From contig JAGKWY010000121.1 in the NCBI GenBank assembly GCA_021151625.1, positions 1-10,323 of the forward strand: a stretch of 10,323 bases of DNA, read 5' to 3'. The notes below the pieces were generated by a model. That model did no database searches. It was not told where the DNA came from and saw only the letters and a program-made list of their open reading frames with translations. Position 1 is the stretch's first letter, and the number at the start of each line of letters is the position of its first letter. Shown here one piece after another: positions 1 to 6,342 of this stretch. This DNA comes from Gammaproteobacteria bacterium (GTDB lineage: Bacteria > Pseudomonadota > Gammaproteobacteria > Pseudomonadales > Cellvibrionaceae). Both the position numbers and the translations under genes were made by a program.

Positions 1-62
1 GTGAACGATTAATTTTTTATGCTTGGGCCTTTCTATATGGCATATCGGCCTAGCAGGTTTAT

Positions 63-75
63 TTGACAATATTAT
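63..75 (+). promoter_or_regulatory. Promoter-like AT-rich patch upstream of rlmKL
   Basis: A perfect -35-like hexamer TTGACA lies at 63-68, and a good -10-like hexamer TATTAT (5 of 6 consensus bases) at 70-75. They sit too close together to serve one promoter. TTGACA has only a poor -10 at 86-91 (TTGGTT), and TATTAT has no recognisable -35. Either would start transcription after about base 80, which would exclude translation from the in-frame ATG at 78 and favour the ATG at 132. This is weak evidence and the true promoter may lie elsewhere. Confidence 0.25.
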
Positions 76-131
76 GAATGTCGCCTTGGTTTAGTCAGGT
101 CGCATTCAGGAAAGTTCATTCTGGAATACAC

Positions 132-2387
132 ATGATTCATCAATATTTCGCTACCTGCCCCAAGGGCTTGGAAGGCCTGCTCAACACCGAACTCCAGCAA
201 CTGGGAGGGGAGGACATCCGCGAAACCGTCGCAGGAGTCTACTTTTCTGGCGATATATCAATGGCTTATCGCGCTTGTCTGTGGTCGCGTCTGGCTAACA
301 AAATCCTTCTTCCGCTAGCCAATTTTGAAGCGGGCACCCAGGAAGAACTCTATGACGGCGTGCGTGAAATCCGTTGGGAGGAGCACCTGAGTCCAAACGG
401 AAGTCTGTTGGTGGATTTCATCGGCTCCAGCGATGCCATCCGCAATACCCAGTTTGGTGCCCTGAAAGTGAAGGACGCCATAGTGGATTGCCTGCGCGAC
501 TTCAGCGGCGAGCGCCCATCCATTGCCAAGCGCGATCCGGATTTGCTGGTCAATGTGCGCTTATCCAAAAACAAAGCGATCGTGAGTATTGATCTCTCCG
601 GTGATAGCCTGCATCGCCGTGGCTACCGGGTAAAGCAGGGTAGTGCGCCCATGAAGGAAAACCTTGCGGCGGGAATTTTGATTCGCGCTGGCTGGCCGGA
701 AATCGCTGCTCAAGGCGGCGCCTTGCTGGACCCTATGTGTGGTTCGGGAACTATTTTGATTGAGGCGGCCTTGATTGCGGCGGATATAGCACCGGGCTTG
801 CTGCGCGGCAGCTTTGGTTTTGAGCGCTGGTTAAATCATCGCAACGATATTTGGCTGGAATTGCGTGAAGAAGCCTTTGCGCGCAAAAAGGCCGGGCTTG
901 CCAAAGAAAACCTGCCGGAAATTCGCGGTTACGATGCGGATGTAAAAGTGATTCGTGCGGCGGAAGAAAATATTGTTAGCGCCGAGCTGGATCATTGGTT
1001 GCGTGTGAGCCGCAAAGAGTTAAAAGACTTTGTAAAACCTACGCACAAAACCATGGAATTTGGTTTGGTGCTGAGTAACCCGCCTTATGGTGAACGTCTG
1101 GGTGAAATTGAATCGCTCAAATTATTGTATGCCCATTTGGGTGAGCGTTTGCGCAACGAATTCCAGGGCTGGCGTGCGGGTGTGTTTACCGGCAATCCGG
1201 ATTTGGGCAAACAAATGGGGTTGCGCGCCGATAAAAAATATAAATTCTTTAACGGTACTATCGCCAGCGAATTGTTGATGTTCAGTATCAGCAGCGAGGC
1301 TTTTGTACAAAGTCGCGTCGAGCAGGATGCGCGTTTCAGTAAAGATGATGAAGTGCGCAAGGTTGCTGAAGCCAAAGTAAAAATTGAAAATAAAAAAGAG
1401 CAGGCAGCAGCACTGAGCAACGGTGCGCAGATGTTGGTAAATCGGCTGCAAAAAAATCTTAAGCAGTTGGAAAAGTGGGCGAAGAAAAACGAGATCAGTT
1501 GTTATCGTTTATACGATGCCGACATGCCGGAATATTCAGCGGCAATTGATATTTATCGCGGCCAGACCCAGCCTAATCGCGCGCCGCAACTTTATGCACA
1601 TGTGCAGGAATATGCAGCGCCAAAATCAGTTGATGAAGATAAAGCTGCAGGCCGCTTTGCAGAAATTGAACAGGCAGTGCCTTTTGCGCTGGATATTGCC
1701 GATGCAAACATTAGCTACAAGCAGCGTCGTCGCAATAAAGGTGCTAGCCAATACGAAAAACTGAGTGAGCGCCCAACGGGCGATTTATTCAGTGTGCTGG
1801 AAGGCGCTGCGAAGTTGCATATCAATATGTGGCAATACCTGGATACAGGATTGTTCCTGGATCACCGCCCGGTGCGGTTGATGATTGCCGATCTAGCCAA
1901 AGACAAGCGCTTTTTAAACCTGTTCTGTTATACCGCAACCGCCAGTGTTCATGCAGCTATGGCCGGGGCGCGCTATACGGTGAGTGTGGATATGTCCAAT
2001 ACCTACCTGAATTGGGCACGCAAGAACTTTGCATTAAATGGTTTGAGTGAATCGCGCAATCGTTTGGAGCAGGCGGATTGTTTGAAATGGCTGGAGCAAA
2101 ATGATCAGCAATTCGATTTGATTTTGCTGGATCCACCCAGCTTCTCAAATTCCAAGCGCATGGAAGATGTGTTGGATGTGCAGCGCGACCATGTACAGAT
2201 GATCAAGAATGCAATGCGTGCATTAGCGGAAGGCGGGACTCTGGTCTTCTCCAATAACTTGCGCAGTTTCAAATTGGATACTGAAGCACTCAGTGCTTTT
2301 ACCATTAAGGATATAAGTGTTCAAACCATTGATGAGGATTTCAAACGCAATCCTAAAATCCATCAGTGTTGGTTGATTACTCATTAG
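132..2387 (+). CDS. rlmL: Bifunctional 23S rRNA methyltransferase RlmKL
   Basis: Cytoplasmic fusion of two SAM-dependent methyltransferases acting on 23S rRNA during large-subunit assembly. The RlmL half makes m2G2445 and the RlmK half makes m7G2069 (E. coli numbering, family knowledge). In the 751-residue product, a THUMP RNA-binding region falls at about residues 45-155. The RlmL SAM-binding motif DPMCGSGT starts at residue 200 and its catalytic motif NPPYGERLG at 316. The RlmK half begins near the NRLQKNLKQLEKWAKK segment, has SAM motif FLNLFCYT at 594, and ends with DPPSFSNSKRM from 667. An ATG at 78 would add 18 residues, but the product from 132 begins MIHQYFATCPKGLEGLL, matching the family N-terminus, and has GGAA five bases upstream. 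Length and motifs look normal, so the gene appears intact. A secreted-protein gene follows after 17 bases and may be co-transcribed. Confidence 0.96.
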   Translation: MIHQYFATCPKGLEGLLNTELQQLGGEDIRETVAGVYFSGDISMAYRACLWSRLANKILLPLANFEAGTQEELYDGVREIRWEEHLSPNGSLLVDFIGSSDAIRNTQFGALKVKDAIVDCLRDFSGERPSIAKRDPDLLVNVRLSKNKAIVSIDLSGDSLHRRGYRVKQGSAPMKENLAAGILIRAGWPEIAAQGGALLDPMCGSGTILIEAALIAADIAPGLLRGSFGFERWLNHRNDIWLELREEAFARKKAGLAKENLPEIRGYDADVKVIRAAEENIVSAELDHWLRVSRKELKDFVKPTHKTMEFGLVLSNPPYGERLGEIESLKLLYAHLGERLRNEFQGWRAGVFTGNPDLGKQMGLRADKKYKFFNGTIASELLMFSISSEAFVQSRVEQDARFSKDDEVRKVAEAKVKIENKKEQAAALSNGAQMLVNRLQKNLKQLEKWAKKNEISCYRLYDADMPEYSAAIDIYRGQTQPNRAPQLYAHVQEYAAPKSVDEDKAAGRFAEIEQAVPFALDIADANISYKQRRRNKGASQYEKLSERPTGDLFSVLEGAAKLHINMWQYLDTGLFLDHRPVRLMIADLAKDKRFLNLFCYTATASVHAAMAGARYTVSVDMSNTYLNWARKNFALNGLSESRNRLEQADCLKWLEQNDQQFDLILLDPPSFSNSKRMEDVLDVQRDHVQMIKNAMRALAEGGTLVFSNNLRSFKLDTEALSAFTIKDISVQTIDEDFKRNPKIHQCWLITH

Positions 2388-2404
2388 CATCCAGGAATAA
2401 CCCT

Positions 2405-3226
2405 ATGCGCTACTCTCATCTGATCCTTATTTTTTTACTGGTGGTGACGGGTAGCGCGAGAGGGGATCAATTCTGTTTTGCCCTTGCAGAGACCTATTAC
2501 GAGCAAGTTTATTGTCAGCTGCAAGCTAAAGCGCAAACTAAAAATTTACCCGCGTTTAATCAATTCAAAAAAAATAATGAGCAAGTGCAGGCTGCACTAC
2601 TTAAACGGCCTGCGCAGCGCAATGGCATTAAGTTGCCATTGCCTGTTACACAAAAACCTCCCGTAGTGATACCAGCCAAGCCTCAAGTACAAACGCCAAT
2701 CGTTAGCGCTAAAAAAGTTGTCGCTGAATCAGTAGCAAGTGTTCAGCCTGGTAATCTGCATCAGGAGCATAGTTCCGGCTGCGAGTTGCTTGCCAAACAA
2801 TTGCGCTGTACCAATGGTGTGTTTGAGTTGCGGGGTAATCAGGCGAATCAGCGCTTGGCGAAGACGGCCTTGGCAGCGGGTAACACCATGGACCTACCCG
2901 TCTATAAAGAGGGTGCGATTAACCAGTACCTCACACGCGCTTATCAGCAGTATATTTTTAAAATGTGTGAGATAGGCCTGTGCGGCGTTACTATGACTTA
3001 CAGAAAATTCGCCTACCTCTATCAGGATATCAATAGTAAAGGTTTGGATTTTTCCCAGCGCTTTGAAACCATGTTTGGATTCTTGAAAAAAGACAAGGCC
3101 ACTATGGGCGTCAGTGAATCTACAGCAATACCTGCTGGGTTGACTGCGGGCGATTGTAGTCCATTGGGGGATAGCTATTACGTGTGTGAAAAACAGGGGC
3201 GAAATTTTATTTTTGTTCTTCAGTAA
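2405..3226 (+). CDS. Secreted eight-cysteine protein of unknown function
   Basis: I do not recognise this family. The 273-residue product starts with a signal peptide (hydrophobic LILIFLLVV core; likely cleavage near residue 20, after SARG), so it probably acts in the periplasm or outside the cell. Residues 21-65 form a short Cys-containing, charged helical region. Residues about 77-105 are rich in Pro, Val and Lys and look like a flexible linker. Residues 120-273 form a second domain. All eight cysteines lie outside the signal peptide (24, 37, 126, 135, 188, 193, 251, 261), an even number that would allow four disulfides. The C-terminal part has no recognisable catalytic motif. The frame is open from 2366, but ATG 2405 is preferred: AGGA lies eight bases before it and the signal peptide then begins at the N-terminus. 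The gene follows rlmKL on the same strand and is probably translated from a read-through message. It ends with two stop codons in tandem and converges on the chitinase gene with a 46-base gap in which I see no clear terminator. Confidence 0.85.
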   Translation: MRYSHLILIFLLVVTGSARGDQFCFALAETYYEQVYCQLQAKAQTKNLPAFNQFKKNNEQVQAALLKRPAQRNGIKLPLPVTQKPPVVIPAKPQVQTPIVSAKKVVAESVASVQPGNLHQEHSSGCELLAKQLRCTNGVFELRGNQANQRLAKTALAAGNTMDLPVYKEGAINQYLTRAYQQYIFKMCEIGLCGVTMTYRKFAYLYQDINSKGLDFSQRFETMFGFLKKDKATMGVSESTAIPAGLTAGDCSPLGDSYYVCEKQGRNFIFVLQ

Positions 3227-3272
3227 TAATTCTGACAAGCATCCTTGCGATAACTTCCTGGCTATTCTTCAA

Positions 3273-4352
3273 TCATTTGCAATTAAAACTTGCGGGTGTA
3301 TTCAACAGTGACTCCCACATTGCAGTTAGCAATGAGTCGGTATTGTTTGTATCTTCCGATAATTCCCAGGTCATAATGCCGCCATAATTACGTGCCAGTT
3401 CTGCTTTCTTGCGGATGGTGGGGATACCATTCCAGTAATCAGTACCATCGGTGTCACGGCATGCATTAGCAGGGTTTTGTTCCACTTTGGTTTTATAAGC
3501 CGCCCAACTGGGGCGAGCATAATAAGGGACGCCCAATACCAGCTTCTCTTTCGCAAGGCCTCGTCCTGACCAATAAGCGATAGATGTTTCGGCGTAAGAG
3601 TAGGGGGAGTGATCGCCACTATTTTTGTCGTAAGCCATAAGGTTCAGAAAATCAACGTAATTAAAAACCTCGGCGACAACACCGTTTCCAACATTGCCTG
3701 ATGCAATAACTGCAGCTGTTAATAATTTGTTATCGTTATGCATAGCTTCAGCTAACTGCGCCATTAACAGGCGAAAACTTTCTGCTTCGTCTCCGGGGTT
3801 TGGGTACTCCCAATCAATATCAATTCCATCTAATTGATAGGTCTCTACAAGCTCAATAACTTCCTGTGTAAAACGATTTCTGCCTTCGGCTGTTTTAGCA
3901 AAGGCAACAAATGCGCTGTCATCGCCATCATTCCAGCCTCCCACAGACACCACAACTTTAACGCCGTTTGCATGTGCATTGCTGACAATGGCTCGTAACA
4001 ACTGCGGTCCGGGCAGGCTTTGTAAACTGCCGTCAGCGTTAGGCAGCACAAAGGCATAATTGATGTGGGTTAATTTGCTGTATTGGATTTCAGCTGCCGA
4101 TGTCGACCATGAGGGGGCATAACCTATTATTTTTAGTGCTGTTGTCTCTGCGCTTGAGGATGAAGACTTGCTCGATAATGAGGATGCAATGCTCTGTACG
4201 GAGCTGCTAGCTACACTGGATTCTGATTTGATTGAGCTGGATATCAGAGTGGATTTGCTACCTTGAGTGCTATTGGCATTGCCGCCCCCACCGCCACCGC
4301 AAGCTGTTATTGAGCTTATTAATAAAAATATCAGGGAAGTTGTTGTTTTCAT
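3273..4352 (-). CDS. GH18 chitinase, outer-membrane lipoprotein
   Basis: Glycoside hydrolase family 18 enzyme, predicted to cleave chitin or chito-oligosaccharides with retention through substrate-assisted catalysis. The 359-residue product begins with a lipoprotein signal peptide ending ITAC, so Cys18 would be lipidated. Residue 19 is Gly, not Asp, which favours outer-membrane sorting. Residues 19-24 are six glycines, and 32-67 form a Ser-rich linker (21 Ser in 36 residues). The catalytic domain starts near residue 73. It shows the SVGGW motif at 136-140, the diagnostic DxxDxDxE motif at 175-182 with catalytic acid Glu182, MAYD at 239-242, and a substrate-site Trp at 329. Cys298 and Cys358 could form a disulfide. 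No separate carbohydrate-binding module is present, so the linker probably only holds the enzyme away from the membrane. A weak GAGAGA ribosome site precedes the ATG. The gene lies 176 bases downstream of a LytTR regulator gene on the same strand. The GH18 assignment is firm; the exact substrate is inferred. Confidence 0.93.
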   Translation of the reverse strand: MKTTTSLIFLLISSITACGGGGGGNANSTQGSKSTLISSSIKSESSVASSSVQSIASSLSSKSSSSSAETTALKIIGYAPSWSTSAAEIQYSKLTHINYAFVLPNADGSLQSLPGPQLLRAIVSNAHANGVKVVVSVGGWNDGDDSAFVAFAKTAEGRNRFTQEVIELVETYQLDGIDIDWEYPNPGDEAESFRLLMAQLAEAMHNDNKLLTAAVIASGNVGNGVVAEVFNYVDFLNLMAYDKNSGDHSPYSYAETSIAYWSGRGLAKEKLVLGVPYYARPSWAAYKTKVEQNPANACRDTDGTDYWNGIPTIRKKAELARNYGGIMTWELSEDTNNTDSLLTAMWESLLNTPASFNCK

Positions 4353-4372
4353 TCTCTCAATCCACGTTGTTT

Positions 4373-4378
4373 ATTGTA
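4373..4378 (-). promoter_or_regulatory. Possible -10 element for the chitinase gene
   Basis: Read on the - strand these bases are TACAAT, 5 of 6 matches to the sigma-70 -10 consensus, about 20 bases before the chitinase start codon. No convincing -35 lies at the usual spacing; the nearest similar hexamer, TTGATC, is only 14 bases upstream. An activator-dependent promoter is possible. The prediction is weak. Confidence 0.3.
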
Positions 4379-4438
4379 AATAATTATCTTTGGATCAATC
4401 GCCCGCATTTTACTATTGGTTGATGACGGGAATTTGTT

Positions 4439-4463
4439 CCAAGGGAATATATAGCGCCCTTGG
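4439..4463. repeat. Perfect 7-bp inverted repeat between regulator and chitinase genes
   Basis: CCAAGGG at 4439-4445 and CCCTTGG at 4457-4463 are perfect inverted repeats around an 11-base AT-rich centre. As RNA this would be a modest hairpin, but on the - strand it is not followed by a U tract, so it is not a convincing intrinsic terminator for the regulator gene. It lies about 60 bases upstream of the possible chitinase -10, a position where a dimeric activator could bind. Role unknown. Confidence 0.5.
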
Positions 4464-4469
4464 AGAGAG

Positions 4470-4486
4470 GTAAAAACTGATTTTAC
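4470..4486. repeat. A/T-rich 6-bp inverted repeat
   Basis: GTAAAA at 4470-4475 and TTTTAC at 4481-4486 pair perfectly around a five-base centre. The repeat sits six bases from the CCAAGGG/CCCTTGG repeat, between the LytTR regulator gene and the chitinase gene. The stem would be weak in RNA and is more plausible as a DNA site, if it has a function at all. Confidence 0.4.
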
Positions 4487-4528
4487 GTTTTTTAACTAGC
4501 TAGAAAATAATAATGATAAATCGTTTAA

Positions 4529-5242
4529 TTAGAGGCTCAATAAGCTTTTAAGATCTATTGCTTGCCGTCGAGAAATCTCAATCTCCACATCGTCATCCAT
4601 AGTAACAAGGTAACCGTCATGAATGCCTTCCTCAATGGCACGAATTGCCTGTAGGTTAACAATATATTGACGGTTGGCGCGAAAGAAAAATTTTTGCGGC
4701 AATCGTTCTTCTATCTGGTTGAGCGGCTTTTTAATGAACGCCGATTTATCTTCAAAGAAAATTCTCACGTGGTTCTTACAGCTTTCAAAATAGCGAATGG
4801 ATTCAAGAGTTACTAAATGGCAATTATCGCCATCTTTCAAAAATATCTTGTGGTTCATCTCCAGCGGTTGTTTTGGCGCGGTTTCTGGTTTTTCGCTGGA
4901 AAGTTGCAATTTGGTGATGGCTTGGCTCAGTCGTTCATGGCTGATTGGTTTTAGAAGATAATCTATTGTATGGAAGTCGAACGATTTAATTGCATACTCT
5001 GAATACGCAGTAGTGAAAATAATTCGCGGGTTGTAATCCAGTTTTTCCAATAGTTCAATACCTGATTCTCCAGGCATATGAATATCCAGAAATATCACCT
5101 CAGGATGCGCTTGCTCAATTAATTGCAAGGCTGTTGTCGGGTGATCTGCCTCGCCAATAATATCCAGCATGGGATATTCTTTTAGCATGCGTATCAGGCC
5201 TTCACGGGCAATTCGGGAGTCCTCTACAACCAATGTCTTCAT
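4529..5242 (-). CDS. LytTR-family response regulator (LytR/AlgR type)
   Basis: DNA-binding response regulator of a two-component system. The 237-residue product has an N-terminal receiver domain (about 1-118) with the acidic pair Glu7-Asp8, phospho-acceptor Asp53 in the FLDIHMPGESG motif, the switch Thr at 77/78 and conserved Lys98 in the LLKPI motif. A short linker leads to a LytTR DNA-binding domain at about 132-237, recognisable by IRYFES and FFFRANRQYIVNL. These features are complete, so the protein should be phosphorylatable and able to bind DNA. LytTR regulators bind paired direct repeats near promoters (family knowledge). The start codon follows the stop of the sensor kinase gene by two bases, and its ribosome site (AGGA, nine bases before the ATG) lies inside the kinase's last codons, which points to translational coupling. 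Targets are unknown; the adjacent chitinase and the operon itself are candidates. Confidence 0.95.
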   Translation of the reverse strand: MKTLVVEDSRIAREGLIRMLKEYPMLDIIGEADHPTTALQLIEQAHPEVIFLDIHMPGESGIELLEKLDYNPRIIFTTAYSEYAIKSFDFHTIDYLLKPISHERLSQAITKLQLSSEKPETAPKQPLEMNHKIFLKDGDNCHLVTLESIRYFESCKNHVRIFFEDKSAFIKKPLNQIEERLPQKFFFRANRQYIVNLQAIRAIEEGIHDGYLVTMDDDVEIEISRRQAIDLKSLLSL

Positions 5243-5244
5243 TA

Positions 5245-6339
5245 TTACGCTTCCTGTTCACAGGGGATTGCAAGTGTTACGCAGAATTCTGAATCTTGTT
5301 GCGTGGCTTGGAAATTTGCTTGTTCACCGTAGAGCAAGGCCAGACGTTGCTTGATGTTATTTAACCCTATGCCCAGAGTGTTGTTCTGCTTTTCAGGATT
5401 ACTGGGTGCACTATTGGTAAGCTGAAATATCAATTGTTGTTGATGCTGTTCGACTTTCACTCGTACAGTGCCGCCGGTGCGCAGGTTATCTATACCGTGT
5501 TTGATTGCATTTTCAATCAGTAATTGTAGCAACATAGGTGGAACCAAATAGCTGCTTGCAGATTGAGGAACATCAATACTAAATGCCAGGCGTTGTTCCA
5601 TTTGAATTTTAATGATGTCGATATAGCGCTTAACAATTTCCAGCTCTTGTTCAAGTTTAACTTTGGGGTATTGGCTCGATTCGAGCGAATAGCGCAGTAC
5701 GTCGGCTAGCGCGGTGAGCATCAGGTCAGCTTTTTGTTGGTCTTCATAAATGGTAAAACGAATATTATTAAGGGCATTAAATAAGAAATGTGGATTGAGT
5801 TGATTGGTTAGGTTGGAAAGCTGCGCTTCTTTTAAACTGTTTTGTAAACGCAAATTAGTAAGCTCAGTTTCTTTAATGCGCTGTTTGGTAGTAATGCTGA
5901 TGTAAGTGAAAATCCAGCCACTGATAAATATCTGGGTTTGTAGCCCATTGCCAATAATATGTTGGATTGTGACTTCCGCGGGGGTTGTCTGTTTTTTTAA
6001 CACGGCTTCCAGTTGTGTAACCTCATTCCAAAAGAAGGGTAAGGTGCAACCAAACATTAGAAGAGTCACTAAAAATCCACCGATAGTACTGTAGAGTAAA
6101 ATAACCAGAATATTCTTGCTGGTCCCTAACAAATACCACTGGTGCTGTTTATACAGGTAGCGGTAATAAAGTACCGCAAGTGAAAATAGTGGTAGCCAGA
6201 GTAAACCGGCTACCACATTAAACATTACTGATTCGCGCCAAAGTGCAATGACCATTGCTTGCATTAGAGACAATAACAACAATACTGATCCGTGATAGAT
6301 CCAGAATGTTTTATTGCGTGGGAAAAAATAAAAATCCAT
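5245..6339 (-). CDS. LytS-like sensor histidine kinase
   Basis: Membrane histidine kinase of the LytS/YehU (His_kinase, PF06580) class, the expected partner of the LytTR regulator encoded immediately downstream. The 364-residue product has four predicted membrane helices at about 13-32, 38-58, 76-98 and 133-151, with basic residues on the inner side. The only sizeable outside loop is about 100-132 and there is no large periplasmic sensor domain. A helical linker at 152-178 leads to the phosphotransfer motif LNPHFLFNALNNI with His184. The ATP-binding part follows, with N-box LIENAIKHG at 274-282 and G-box GIGLNNIKQRL at 323-333. All key residues are present. The gene starts three bases after the stop of the serine hydrolase gene and has no good ribosome site of its own, so it is probably translated by coupling to that gene. 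The signal sensed cannot be read from the sequence. Confidence 0.94.
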   Translation of the reverse strand: MDFYFFPRNKTFWIYHGSVLLLLSLMQAMVIALWRESVMFNVVAGLLWLPLFSLAVLYYRYLYKQHQWYLLGTSKNILVILLYSTIGGFLVTLLMFGCTLPFFWNEVTQLEAVLKKQTTPAEVTIQHIIGNGLQTQIFISGWIFTYISITTKQRIKETELTNLRLQNSLKEAQLSNLTNQLNPHFLFNALNNIRFTIYEDQQKADLMLTALADVLRYSLESSQYPKVKLEQELEIVKRYIDIIKIQMEQRLAFSIDVPQSASSYLVPPMLLQLLIENAIKHGIDNLRTGGTVRVKVEQHQQQLIFQLTNSAPSNPEKQNNTLGIGLNNIKQRLALLYGEQANFQATQQDSEFCVTLAIPCEQEA

Positions 6340-6342
6340 AGG

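Noticed and set aside
1..12. GTG AAC GAT TAA reading as the tail of a preceding + strand gene
   Set aside because: Four codons are too few to support a gene. In Pseudomonas rmf lies near rlmL, but nothing here shows that gene.
35..45. ATATG-G-CATAT palindrome near the left edge
   Set aside because: Short, AT-rich and without a nearby partner or stem extension; it is likely to occur by chance.
78..131. Upstream in-frame ATG that would lengthen RlmKL by 18 residues
   Set aside because: The extra residues do not resemble the family N-terminus and promoter-like elements overlap the region; the ATG at 132 fits the family better.
1085..1451. Two open frames of about 110 codons on the - strand inside rlmKL
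   Set aside because: They are antisense to a firmly identified coding region, have low-complexity composition and show no recognisable motif.
2894..3238. 114-codon open frame on the - strand opposite the secreted eight-cysteine gene
   Set aside because: It lies antisense to a gene with a clear ribosome site and signal peptide and has no motif or signal of its own.
4470..4493. GTAAAA/TTTTAC hairpin followed by a T run on the + strand, read as a terminator
   Set aside because: The stem is almost all A/T and no + strand gene precedes it; on the - strand, where the genes lie, there is no T run in the right place.
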